A DNA stretch of 64,000 bases, taken from positions 186,001 through 250,000 of the forward strand of contig NZ_JACOIK010000006.1 in the NCBI RefSeq assembly GCF_014692515.1. The letters run 5' to 3'. The DNA comes from Sphingobacterium micropteri (GTDB lineage: Bacteria; Bacteroidota; Bacteroidia; Sphingobacteriales; Sphingobacteriaceae). Below the pieces are notes generated by a model. That model searched no databases, had not been told where the DNA came from, and saw only the letters and a list, made by a program, of their open reading frames with translations. A program made the position numbers and the translations under genes. Shown in pieces: positions 54,801 to 62,358 of this stretch; positions within the stretch are counted from its first letter, which is position 1, and each line of letters opens with the position of its first letter.

Positions 54801-54852
54801 TGCTTATCAAAACCAACGTGTGATTAATTTGGGTATTCAAATAGGGCTTTAA
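51808..54852 (+). CDS. SusC/RagA-family TonB-dependent transporter (second)
   Basis: A 1014-residue transporter from the ATG at 51808 (a GTG directly before it is less likely). The signal peptide ends at FAQS; a carboxypeptidase-like domain (TVTGIVKNSAGPLSGVTISE, ~20-95) and a TonB-box-like VVVIGFGTTKK near 100-110 precede the plug (FYIRGVSSLNSDGNQPLIIVDDI; SISILKDASTTAVFGIKGANG), the classic SusC wording. It is last in the PUL, ended by an 11-bp hairpin. Pair with either SusD is possible; the preceding SusD 2 is nearest. Confidence 0.95.
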   Translation: MKRALYNVIIMVFVPFLTFAQSTVTGIVKNSAGPLSGVTISEKGGNSVQTDRNGRFSLSLTRNKELIFTSVGYVSQERTVKGGEDLEIILQSSSQDINEVVVIGFGTTKKLTNTGAVSSIKGTEIRNVPTSSVQNALTGRLPGFVSVQRSGQPGRDASDFYIRGVSSLNSDGNQPLIIVDDIEYTYEQLSQINVNEIESISILKDASTTAVFGIKGANGVLVVKTRRGESGTPRINFRAESGMQSPVTRLNFLNAYESALLWNEAIANTDGDNTNQPFSAESLERFRLGDDPYGHPDINWYERIFKPVSFQYNTNVDISGGSESIRYFISGGAFSQDGNLYTFSNEGDQINNNYYYRRYNLRSNLDVQATKSLKLRLDFRTNFGNINSPRAGNIVGEVFDFNKIRPWSAPFLNPNGSYTYANDTQDLLPTVNARLATAGYNLDRRNDINILFGGTQELDVVTTGLSFSTRIAYASVESNVREQARDEIPVYRYYPYTDSYLLKGGSPYVLGNYTLRAYQGDYNNRMNFQANFNYDRTFGMHHVNSLLLYNRESYKTKGDKSTNWIPQNFQGFTWRTGYNYSEKYLVDLTLAYNGSDRFQSDKRYGLFPAVSVGYNLSQENFFKEAFHFVDLFKLRASYGVVGSDKVAGDRYLFQQVYNGGGGYSFGETHQSSGTIYEGNLGNPRVTWEKQRSFDVGLEMNVLNNKFSLVVDYFNNIRYDQLVTSQSLPIHIGVGVSPTNIARVRNRGVEFELNYNDHIGAFNYNIKGVLTYFKNKILFQDEPMPAYPWLKLTGHQINQPIGYLFDGFYTEENMPDSPKPTGGYIVQPGDLRYKDLNGDGIIDDYDRTTIGRPNIPNTSFGLTLGGSYKGFSFSALLQGTTGYSFSVQGSGIEPFQSQFQPIHQERWTPETASTAMFPRLTTNPTTISSPSSYMSDFWLIDATYLRLKTVELGYQLPDRWLPFKINNARAYVSGYNLFTWTNYSLYQQDPEVTSNTAGDAYQNQRVINLGIQIGL

Positions 54853-54859
54853 TACAAAA

Positions 54860-54902
54860 AATACAGTGCTTGGAATAAATCTTTATTTTTGAGCACTGTA
54901 TT
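54860..54902 (+). terminator. Hairpin at the end of the PUL
   Basis: AATACAGTGCT (54860-54870) pairs with AGCACTGTATT (54892-54902), 21-nt loop containing T-rich sequence. The following T-run is weak, so read-through into the Lgt gene is possible. Confidence 0.6.
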
Positions 54903-54913
54903 ATATTGAAATT

Positions 54914-56065
54914 ATGTTTCCTACATTCTCCTCATTAATCAATTACATATTTGGTACAGATTTTTCCTGGCCGATCCCGACCTTTGGCTTTTTTGTCACG
55001 TTGGCTTTTATACTTTCCTATCTGGTGTTTAAAAGTGAATTTGAAAGGAAAGAAAAACGGGGAGAATTTAAAGCTTTCAAAGAGTACATGCGTTGGGGAA
55101 CAAAGGCTACAACCTTTCTTTTTTTAGGGTATGGTTTTTTGGGGTTTTTCGTTGGATATAAGGGGGTTGGAGCTTTATTAGACCCCGATATATTTTCCCG
55201 TAATCCCCTTCGCTTTATCTTTTCGATACAAGGAAACTGGACCGCCGGAGTGTTGTTGGCATTGATCTCTTGTGTGCTAATAGGTCTTTTGTATAGAAAA
55301 TGGATTTTCTTAAAGAACACGACGGAAACGAGATGGGTAAGACCGAAAGAGTTACTGCCTATTATGTTATTATGGGCGGGAATAACGGGATTTATTGGAT
55401 CCAAAGTCTTTAATATTTTTGAGGACGGAAATTTACATCACGCCCATTCCATTTTTGAAATCTTGGATTTCAGTGGCCTTACATTTTGGGGTGGCCTTAT
55501 TTTTGGGGCAACCAGCTATCTTTATATTGGTATGCGGAAGGGGATGGGATGGCGACATTTGGCAGATGTAGGATCGCTGGGTATGTTGGTCGCTTATGGT
55601 GTCGGGAGGATCGGATGTCATCTTTCCGGAGATGGAGACTGGGGCGTAGTGAACACGGCAGAAAAGCCGCTTTCTTGGCTGCCGGATTGGATGTGGTCTT
55701 TCCGCTTTCCCCATAATGTTATTGGACAGGGAGAACATATTTCGGGATGTGAGGGCAAATATTGTTATATACTTCCAAACGGTGTATTTCCTACTTCATT
55801 TTATGAAGCCGTCGTTATATTACTTGTTTTTGCGGTTCTTTGGAAGATAAGAGGACGTATCAAAACGCCGGGGATACTATTTGTTATTTATCTGTTTATT
55901 GCTGGAACAGAACGTGTTTTAATTGAATTTATACGTGTAAATTATAAATTTAACGTGTTTGGACTCTATTTATCTGAAGCCCAATTGGTCGGTTTTTTTA
56001 TGGTAGTGCTTGCTTTTCTATTAGGTGGATATCTAAAAAATAACTATTATCTTAGCAACCGATAA
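54914..56065 (+). CDS. lgt: Lgt-family prolipoprotein diacylglyceryl transferase homologue
   Basis: Inner-membrane enzyme family that attaches diacylglycerol to the lipobox cysteine of prolipoproteins. The 383-residue protein has about eight membrane segments. The Lgt signature appears as YGVGRIGCHLSGDGDWG near 233-249, with PTSFYEAVV and GTERVLIEFIRVN further on. It is longer than standard Lgt (about 260-290) and has Cys-His-Leu-Ser in place of the usual N-F-x-N, so it is a divergent member. It follows the lipoprotein-rich PUL by 61 bp. Function as a housekeeping or dedicated Lgt is undecided. Confidence 0.8.
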   Translation: MFPTFSSLINYIFGTDFSWPIPTFGFFVTLAFILSYLVFKSEFERKEKRGEFKAFKEYMRWGTKATTFLFLGYGFLGFFVGYKGVGALLDPDIFSRNPLRFIFSIQGNWTAGVLLALISCVLIGLLYRKWIFLKNTTETRWVRPKELLPIMLLWAGITGFIGSKVFNIFEDGNLHHAHSIFEILDFSGLTFWGGLIFGATSYLYIGMRKGMGWRHLADVGSLGMLVAYGVGRIGCHLSGDGDWGVVNTAEKPLSWLPDWMWSFRFPHNVIGQGEHISGCEGKYCYILPNGVFPTSFYEAVVILLVFAVLWKIRGRIKTPGILFVIYLFIAGTERVLIEFIRVNYKFNVFGLYLSEAQLVGFFMVVLAFLLGGYLKNNYYLSNR

Positions 56066-56076
56066 ATAGACAGTTA

Positions 56077-57630
56077 ATGAACCTACATAAGTATTTGTTA
56101 TTATTACTCTGTTTGGGGCTTTTATTCGCCTGTAAAAAGGAGATCAAGAACCCACCGAATCCTGAACCGGAAGAGCCGACGGAGCAAGAACGTTTACGAG
56201 CGAGTATATATGACTATTTTAATAAGTATTCGTTGTGGACAACAAATATTCCGGATCTCGATGAGAATGGACGGTTAGATTTTGTGAAGAAATATTCTTC
56301 TAATCAAAGTCTTCTGACAGCTTTAAAAAACATGACACCTTTTTATCAGTTCAGAACTTATGAAACATTGAATATCGCGGTTGGCAATCGTTACGACCGC
56401 TATTCTTACCTGTACGAACCACAGGGTGGAGGTAATGCAAGTCGCGCTGGCGGTTTTCGGATGGATACGAATGAGGGGTATGGTCTTCACATTTTTTGGG
56501 GTGTGGTAACCGAGGAATCGGTAGCGTGGGCTCGTCCTGTTGTCTATTTTGTAGAGGGAGGCTCTCCCGGACATCAAGCCGGTGTTAAGCGAGGGGCAAT
56601 TGTAATGGAGATTGATAATAAGCAAACACGTGTTCCTGTGTTTAAAGGAGAGGATGATGAGTATTATTTAAGCGATCAACCGTTAGCTAATACAATATTT
56701 AGAGCTTGGTACGATGGAGTGGAAAAACCGACATTAGCATTGAAGTTGAAGCTGAACGGGAGGGAAGATGTTGTCACGAAGCTCCCCTTAGAACGTGCAG
56801 CAGAATATGAAATAAAGCCTATTATAGCACATTCCGTTTATACTTATTCGGAAAAAAATATTGGGTATTTCGCGTATTCTTCCTTTGAACAAACGGATGA
56901 TGGAACCCATATAGGCAATACAAATAAGGAAGAGATAGACGTTGTTTTCCAGACTTTCGGAACGGCTAATATAAAAGATTTGATTTTAGATTTGCGCTAT
57001 AACACCGGCGGTTATGTTGATGCTGCGGTGTATCTAGCAAATAAAATAATTAACAGGCATGGTGACGGACAGCTGATGTTTTCCTATGAAACAAATGAAT
57101 ACCTCGCTCGGACGCAAGCCAATAGTTTTAAGGATGTATTCTTTAAGAAAAACAATGGGACGTTGGAACTGGAAAAAGTATTTTTTCTTGTCACTGAACA
57201 GACAGCCTCTGCTGCGGAGCTTCTTATCAGTGTGTTGAAACCTTACATGGAGATTGAACTTGTCGGTGACCAGCCTCGAACTTACGGAAAGCCGGTAGGC
57301 TTTTTCGGAGAGGATGTGGGTGATGATGTGGAGCTGTGGGCGGCCTCGTTTAAGACGATAAACAACGCAAAAAAAGAGGAAGATGAAAAATTCCGAGATT
57401 ATTGGGATGGGTTGACCGTAAAGGGAGATAATATAGCAGTAGACCGTATCTCTTATGATTTTGGTGACCGTGAAGAAGATATGATTGCAAGAGCACTGGT
57501 GCTGGCGGGGATTTCTCCGCCAAGCGGCTTGCAGGCTTCCACCCGCAAAAACGTATCTACACAAGGAGGTATTAAGATTGGAATCATCAATAAACCAAGA
57601 GAACGAAATTTGTTGAAAACAAAAGATTAA
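56077..57630 (+). CDS. S41-family peptidase lipoprotein
   Basis: A 517-residue lipoprotein (lipobox LFAC, Cys19) of the C-terminal-processing-like S41 family. A PDZ-like region lies at about 155-240 (VEGGSPGHQAGVKRGAIVMEIDNKQ), then the protease core with DLRYNTGGYVDAA near 305-317 and the catalytic Ser378 in EQTASAAELLI. It begins 11 bp after the Lgt gene, so the two are probably co-transcribed. It may cleave exported proteins or peptides; the substrate is unknown. Confidence 0.88.
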   Translation: MNLHKYLLLLLCLGLLFACKKEIKNPPNPEPEEPTEQERLRASIYDYFNKYSLWTTNIPDLDENGRLDFVKKYSSNQSLLTALKNMTPFYQFRTYETLNIAVGNRYDRYSYLYEPQGGGNASRAGGFRMDTNEGYGLHIFWGVVTEESVAWARPVVYFVEGGSPGHQAGVKRGAIVMEIDNKQTRVPVFKGEDDEYYLSDQPLANTIFRAWYDGVEKPTLALKLKLNGREDVVTKLPLERAAEYEIKPIIAHSVYTYSEKNIGYFAYSSFEQTDDGTHIGNTNKEEIDVVFQTFGTANIKDLILDLRYNTGGYVDAAVYLANKIINRHGDGQLMFSYETNEYLARTQANSFKDVFFKKNNGTLELEKVFFLVTEQTASAAELLISVLKPYMEIELVGDQPRTYGKPVGFFGEDVGDDVELWAASFKTINNAKKEEDEKFRDYWDGLTVKGDNIAVDRISYDFGDREEDMIARALVLAGISPPSGLQASTRKNVSTQGGIKIGIINKPRERNLLKTKD

Positions 57631-57652
57631 TAGCTGGTATTACAATGGCCTT

Positions 57653-57725
57653 CCTAACATATTGCTGCTAACTCTTCTATTTGTGATACAAAAACTATAC
57701 AAATAGCTCAACGTTGTTTGTTAGG
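57653..57725. repeat. attC-like nested inverted repeat beside the toxin-antitoxin pair
   Basis: Outer arms CCTAACA (57653-57659) and TGTTAGG (57719-57725); inner arms CTATTTGT (57677-57684) and ACAAATAG (57699-57706). The ends resemble integron attC core sites (RYYYAAC and GTTRRRY), each off by one base at the outer edge, and the 73-bp span fits attC size. It lies 11 bp past the antitoxin stop codon, where a cassette's attC would be. No integrase is seen in the window. Confidence 0.45.
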
Positions 57726-57736
57726 GCGACTAATCA

Positions 57737-58042
57737 CTATCCGAAGATCAAATTCACACGTTTTCCAAGTCCGAACTCGAAAATCCTGTAAAGTGTAGAA
57801 AGCTGAATATCACATTTGCCGTTTTCAAGCCTTGAGATATAGCTTTTTTTAGTCCCGACTTTTTCAGCAAGCTGTTGCTGTGTCATATTAGCTTCTTTTC
57901 GAGCTTGTTTTAGCATTTCGCTGATGACGAAATATTGTGCTTTCTCTTCAAATCGGTCTCGTATTTCAGAACCTATTTTCCCGTATTTAATGTCTAATAA
58001 CTCGTCGAAGTTTTTAGCGTTTCTGATTGTTTCCTTGTTCAT
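57737..58042 (-). CDS. HigA-like XRE antitoxin
   Basis: A 101-residue DNA-binding antitoxin. An N-terminal helical part (toxin-contacting in related systems) is followed by a helix-turn-helix at 53-88 (MTQQQLAEKVGTKKSYISRLENG). It overlaps the end of the toxin gene by 29 bp, with the toxin gene first, the order typical of HigBA. It should neutralise the toxin and repress the operon. Start is the ATG at 58042. Confidence 0.88.
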   Translation of the reverse strand: MNKETIRNAKNFDELLDIKYGKIGSEIRDRFEEKAQYFVISEMLKQARKEANMTQQQLAEKVGTKKSYISRLENGKCDIQLSTLYRIFEFGLGKRVNLIFG

Positions 58043-58388
58043 TACTCTCCTCTTTTGAGTTAAAATATTCGTTTTTCAATCTCAGTGCCAACTGAATTTC
58101 TTTCTTTGGCGTTTTCTGTGTTTTCTTTTGGAACGCATTAAACAATACTACCAAATTCCCTTTGTCAAAACAGCAAAAAATCCTGTAAATGTTGCTTTCA
58201 AATTCTATACGAATTTCATAAAGCCCGTCAGTCCCCGTCAAATGGTCAAGAAATTTTTTTGGCACATTCTGAACGGTACGAATAACCTTAAAAACATACT
58301 CGATTTTTTCCTGTACTTTTTCGCTTTGCTCTATATAGAACTCCACAAAATAGTGTTCGTGAAAAATGATTTGTCTTTGTTTATTCAT
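58014..58388 (-). CDS. HigB/RelE-like toxin of a type II toxin-antitoxin system
   Basis: A 124-residue protein of the Gp49/HigB-like RelE superfamily, expected to cut mRNA at the ribosome. Recognisable core: HLTGTDGLYEIRIEFESNIYRIFCCFDKGNLVVLFNAFQKKTQKTP in split form at about 50-95, including LYEIRIEF and the conserved F-x-K-K-T-x-K-T-P. The ATG at 58388 is preferred over a GTG one codon earlier. A well-matched promoter lies directly upstream. AT-rich compared with neighbours, in keeping with lateral transfer. Confidence 0.88.
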   Translation of the reverse strand: MNKQRQIIFHEHYFVEFYIEQSEKVQEKIEYVFKVIRTVQNVPKKFLDHLTGTDGLYEIRIEFESNIYRIFCCFDKGNLVVLFNAFQKKTQKTPKKEIQLALRLKNEYFNSKEESNEQGNNQKR

Positions 58389-58392
58389 CACA

Positions 58393-58423
58393 CAAAGTTA
58401 ACTTAAAAGTTATCAATGAGCAA
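58393..58423 (-). promoter_or_regulatory. Promoter of the toxin-antitoxin operon
   Basis: On the minus strand, TTG (58423-58421), 20 bp, then TAACTTTG (58400-58393), an exact TAnnTTTG. It ends 4 bp before the toxin ATG, so the message would be almost leaderless. GTTAACTTAAAAGTTATC-like dyad symmetry overlaps it and may be the antitoxin operator. Confidence 0.6.
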
Positions 58424-58463
58424 ATTCGTAACGGATTTTTTTGAGCTTCTTCTTCTTTTGTCT

Positions 58464-59702
58464 TTAAACCAAATATTCAAATAATGTCTGATCTTTATTG
58501 ACTTCGATGAAATCGAATTTATAAGATTTCATTCTTTCGATAAAAGAAGTATAATCTTTCGGGTCGTTTAGTTCTATACCAATTAATGCTGGCCCTCTTT
58601 CGCGTTCTGTCTTCTTAATATATTCAAATCGGGTAATATCATCCTTTGGCCCAAGTACTTCGGTTACAAGTAAGCGCAAAGCGCCAGGACGCTGCGGGAA
58701 TCGAACGATAAAGTAATGCTTAAAGCCTTCGTAGAGTAACGACATTTCTTTAATTTCGCTCATACGGTCAATATCGTTGTTACCTCCGGAGACTATACAA
58801 ACGACTTTTTTGCCTTTTATTTCTTCTTTGTGAAAATCTAAGGCAGCGATAGATAATGCGCCGGCTGGCTCCGCCACAATGGCGTCCTTATTGTAAAGTT
58901 GTAAAATGGTTGTGCAGATTTTACCCTCGGGTATAGGCTTCACGCTATCGAGCAGCTTGCTGCTAATCTCATAGGTTAAAGCGCCTATTTTTTTCACTGC
59001 AGCGCCGTCCACAAATTTATTGATATGTTCCAGCTCTATCGGGCCATTATTCCGCATCGCGGCAATCATGGAAGGTGCCCCTTCCGGCTCTACGCCATAC
59101 AGTTTAACGTGAGAGGCATGTTTTTTCATGTGATAGCTCAGTCCTGACGATAGTCCGCCTCCTCCTATAGGGATAATAATGGCGTCTACATCCGGAAGAT
59201 CTTGCAATATTTCTACGGCTACCGTACCCTGCCCCTCGATGATCTTTTCGTCATCGAAAGGAGGAATGAACGTCATATTATGTTCTTTTGTGTATTCCAC
59301 TGCTGCTTTTTGACAATCATCGAACGTATCGCCGGTTAATACGATTTCAATATTGCCGTTGCCCCACATCTCCGTTTGGGTAATTTTTTGACGTGGTGTA
59401 GGACCCGGCATAAAAATGACACCTTTAATATCTAGTTTTTTACAGGAAAGGGCCACACCTTGCGCGTGATTACCCGCACTAGCACACGTAACGCCACGGT
59501 TTTTTTCTTCTTCTGACAGACTTACAATTTTGTTGTATGCACCACGTAGTTTATACGAACGCACCACTTGCAGGTCTTCCCGTTTTAAATATACCTCCGC
59601 ATCATATTTTTCGGAAAGGTGTATATTATATTGCAGAGGCGTACGGTTTACAACGCCTTTTATGCGTTCTGCCGCTTGCAATGAATCTATGTTTAAGGTC
59701 AT
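58464..59702 (-). CDS. ilvA: Threonine ammonia-lyase (threonine dehydratase)
   Basis: PLP enzyme converting threonine to 2-oxobutyrate, the first step of isoleucine synthesis. 412 residues; PLP lysine Lys51 in VVRSYKLRGAYN, PLP-phosphate loop IPIGGGGLSSG near 180, and CIVSGGNND near 308. A single ACT-like domain fills the C-terminal ~90 residues (KHYFIVRFPQRPGALRL), so it is the short, one-ACT form; it could still be regulated by amino acids. It is last in the leu-ilv group, 6 bp after yraN. Start is the ATG at 59702. Confidence 0.95.
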   Translation of the reverse strand: MTLNIDSLQAAERIKGVVNRTPLQYNIHLSEKYDAEVYLKREDLQVVRSYKLRGAYNKIVSLSEEEKNRGVTCASAGNHAQGVALSCKKLDIKGVIFMPGPTPRQKITQTEMWGNGNIEIVLTGDTFDDCQKAAVEYTKEHNMTFIPPFDDEKIIEGQGTVAVEILQDLPDVDAIIIPIGGGGLSSGLSYHMKKHASHVKLYGVEPEGAPSMIAAMRNNGPIELEHINKFVDGAAVKKIGALTYEISSKLLDSVKPIPEGKICTTILQLYNKDAIVAEPAGALSIAALDFHKEEIKGKKVVCIVSGGNNDIDRMSEIKEMSLLYEGFKHYFIVRFPQRPGALRLLVTEVLGPKDDITRFEYIKKTERERGPALIGIELNDPKDYTSFIERMKSYKFDFIEVNKDQTLFEYLV

Positions 59703-59708
59703 ATTGTT

Positions 59709-60074
59709 TTAAGAATAACTGCCCCAAAAAGCGTCTTTAACAAGTGAAATGTCTTTTTTGCCGTTATGGCTATAAATGGAAACAATATCAAATCTGATAT
59801 CGCCCCGATGGTTGATTCGTTTTAAAAAAACACCGGCTGCCTTGATGAGGTTTTTTTGCTTTTTTAAATCAACAAACTGAAACGGCTCGCCAAATTGCGT
59901 TGAACTTCGGCTTTTTACTTCTATAAAAGCCAGGATATCACCCTCTTTAGCAATGATATCTACTTCCCACCACTTATATCGCCAATTTAATTGTAGAATT
60001 TGGTAGCCTTGCGTACGTAGAAACTCTTGTGCTTCCCGTTCCCCCTGCTGGCCAAATTCTAAATGTTTAGCCAT
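59709..60074 (-). CDS. YraN/UPF0102 nuclease-like protein
   Basis: A 121-residue protein of the YraN family, with the PD-(D/E)XK nuclease-like core: ILQLNWRYKWWEVDIIAKEGD then LAFIEVKSRS near residues 27-55 (acidic D, E and K positions conserved). Likely a DNA endonuclease-like protein; real function is not established. It is 3 bp after leuA and 6 bp before ilvA, thus within the amino-acid operon without obvious metabolic link. Confidence 0.92.
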   Translation of the reverse strand: MAKHLEFGQQGEREAQEFLRTQGYQILQLNWRYKWWEVDIIAKEGDILAFIEVKSRSSTQFGEPFQFVDLKKQKNLIKAAGVFLKRINHRGDIRFDIVSIYSHNGKKDISLVKDAFWGSYS

Positions 60075-60077
60075 GTT

Positions 60078-61232
60078 TTATTTTAACAACGTATGCAGAT
60101 CCTCATCGTTGATATCTTTTTTTGCATCAGCCATGATAAGAAACTTTTCATAGATTACGGCGAGGTTATCTTTGTCTAACTGATAGCCCAAGCGCTCCAA
60201 ATGGTGTTTTAATGCATGGCGACCAGAACGAGCCGTCAAAATAATATCCGCTTCCGCTAATCCCACATCTTCCGGACGAATAATCTCGTAATTTTCACGA
60301 TGCTTTAGGAAACCATCTTGATGTATGCCCGAACTGTGTGCAAAAGCATTTTTTCCAACAATGGCTTTGTTTGGTTGCACCGGCATACGCATCATGGAAC
60401 TTACTTTACGAGAAATATGCGTGAACATTTTGCTGTTAATGCTGGAGGATAGGCCTGGAAATTGATTGGCGTGCACTTGCATAATCATAGCAACCTCTTC
60501 CAGTGAAGTATTTCCTGCGCGTTCACCGATGCCATTGATCGTACACTCAACCTGGCGAGCTCCGTTTTGAACAGCGGCAATGGAATTGGCTGTCGCTAAT
60601 CCTAAATCATTGTGACAATGTGCTGAAATGATAGCCTCATCGATGTTTTTTACATTTTCTTTTAGGTACTTGATTTTGGCACCGTATTGATCGGGCAAGC
60701 AATATCCGTTGGTGTCCGGAATGTTGACAACAGTCGCTCCAGCAGCAATCACAGCCTCTACCATTTTGGCTAGATAGGCTAGATCAGCGCGACCAGCATC
60801 TTCCGCATAAAATTCGACATCTTCTACATATGATTTAGCATGTTTTACGGCAGCAACGGCACGTTCTAGAATTTCTTCGCGCGTCGAATTGAATTTGTAT
60901 TGTATATGCATGTCCGATGAGCCGATTCCAGTGTGGATACGTGGACGTTTTGCATATTTCAACGCATCAGCAGCAACATCAATATCGTTCTTATTCGCGC
61001 GTGTAAGCGCACAGATAATAACGTTGTCCACTGCTTTCGATAATTCAACCACGGATTGGAAATCCCCTGGACTCGATACCGGGAATCCCGCTTCGATGAT
61101 ATCGACACCCAAAAGCTCTAAATCTTTGGCAATATCTATTTTTTCTGATGTCGTTAATTGACAACCAGGAACTTGTTCACCATCACGTAGGGTCGTATCG
61201 AAAATATATAAATGATTAGGATCGTGTAGCAT
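60078..61232 (-). CDS. leuA: 2-isopropylmalate synthase, short form without the regulatory domain
   Basis: First committed enzyme of leucine synthesis: acetyl-CoA plus 2-oxoisovalerate. The 384-residue protein has [14 protein letters not shown] at 11-24 (metal Asp), the HxH metal site in [14 protein letters not shown] near 204-217 and GNTSLEEV near 243. It ends at about the hinge and lacks the ~130-residue C-terminal leucine-binding domain of full-length LeuA. It is therefore either not feedback-inhibited in the normal way or a homocitrate/citramalate-like relative. The leuB/leuD setting supports LeuA. Confidence 0.9.
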   Translation of the reverse strand: MLHDPNHLYIFDTTLRDGEQVPGCQLTTSEKIDIAKDLELLGVDIIEAGFPVSSPGDFQSVVELSKAVDNVIICALTRANKNDIDVAADALKYAKRPRIHTGIGSSDMHIQYKFNSTREEILERAVAAVKHAKSYVEDVEFYAEDAGRADLAYLAKMVEAVIAAGATVVNIPDTNGYCLPDQYGAKIKYLKENVKNIDEAIISAHCHNDLGLATANSIAAVQNGARQVECTINGIGERAGNTSLEEVAMIMQVHANQFPGLSSSINSKMFTHISRKVSSMMRMPVQPNKAIVGKNAFAHSSGIHQDGFLKHRENYEIIRPEDVGLAEADIILTARSGRHALKHHLERLGYQLDKDNLAVIYEKFLIMADAKKDINDEDLHTLLK

Positions 61233-61270
61233 AGTCTTAAAAATTATCTAAAATTAACAAATCTTTTTCC

Positions 61271-62344
61271 TTATCTCAAATATTCCAATACTTTGGCTCC
61301 CATCTCGTTTGTGCCTAATATATGTGTAGCAGATGTGTTCGCGTTAGCGATATCACCCGTTCTCCAACCTGCTTTTAGCGTATCTGCGACAGCTTGTGTT
61401 ACCGCTTTGGCTTCTTCCTGTAGCCCGAATGCAATATCAAGCATTAATGCTGCTGATAGAATAGAAGCCAATGGATTCGCTTTGTTTTGTCCGGCAATGT
61501 CATGTGCCGACCCGTGAATAGGTTCGAAAAATCCTGTTCCATCACCTATAGATGCAGACGCCAACATACCCATCGAACCCGCAATTTGTGAAGCCTCGTC
61601 TGTTAAGATATCTCCAAACAGATTGGCTGTTAATACGACATCGAACTTTTTAGGGTTTTTCACCAATTGCATCGCCGCATTATCGATAAACATATGTTCC
61701 GTTTCTACATCTGGATATTCACGTGCGATTTCCTGTACAACATCGCGCCATAAGCGTGACGTTTCCAATACGTTTGCTTTATCAACGGAGCATAGCTTTT
61801 TGTTACGCGTACGAGCCGCCTCATACGCTTTACGTGCAATGCGTTCTACTTCATAGCGGTGATAATTCATTAAATCTGAAGCGAAGGTGTTATCATCGCT
61901 ACGTGTTTTTTCGCCAAAATATACATCGCCAGTCAACTCGCGGAAAAATAAAATATCTGTTCCACGTAGGACTTCCGGCTTTAGGCTGGATGCCTCTAGC
62001 AATTCATCAAATAATAATATAGGACGAAGGTTGGCATATAACCCTAACTCTTTCCGTATTTTCAGTAAGCCTTGTTCGGGTCTTACTTTCGCCGACGGAT
62101 CATTATCGTATTTAGCATGTCCAATAGCGCCGAAAAGAATAGCATCCGATGCTTTTGCTTTTTCTAGCGTTTCATCGGGTAGCGGATTGCCGGTCGCTTC
62201 AATAGCCGTATGTCCCATAATAGCTTCATCGAAGCTAAATACATGGCCGTATTTTCTAGCAACTGCTTCTAACGCTTGTTTTCCCCATGTCGTTACTTCT
62301 TGCCCAATACCATCTCCGGGGATGATTAAAATATTTTTGTTCAT
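61271..62344 (-). CDS. leuB: 3-isopropylmalate dehydrogenase
   Basis: NAD-dependent oxidative decarboxylase of leucine synthesis. 357 residues; IIPGDGIGQEV at the N-terminus, LRPILLF near 108, RELTGDVYFG near 135, and the family signature with metal Asp residues in NLFGDILTDEASQIAGSMG near 244-262. The NAD-binding FFEPIHGSAHDIAGQNKANP segment is at 272-291. It lies 14 bp after the ABC ATPase gene and 38 bp before leuA. Start is the ATG at 62344. Confidence 0.97.
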   Translation of the reverse strand: MNKNILIIPGDGIGQEVTTWGKQALEAVARKYGHVFSFDEAIMGHTAIEATGNPLPDETLEKAKASDAILFGAIGHAKYDNDPSAKVRPEQGLLKIRKELGLYANLRPILLFDELLEASSLKPEVLRGTDILFFRELTGDVYFGEKTRSDDNTFASDLMNYHRYEVERIARKAYEAARTRNKKLCSVDKANVLETSRLWRDVVQEIAREYPDVETEHMFIDNAAMQLVKNPKKFDVVLTANLFGDILTDEASQIAGSMGMLASASIGDGTGFFEPIHGSAHDIAGQNKANPLASILSAALMLDIAFGLQEEAKAVTQAVADTLKAGWRTGDIANANTSATHILGTNEMGAKVLEYLR

Positions 62345-62358
62345 TTGTATATAATTAT

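Noticed and set aside
57034..57564. 176-codon open frame on the minus strand
   Set aside because: Antisense to the S41 peptidase core; no start context or family features.
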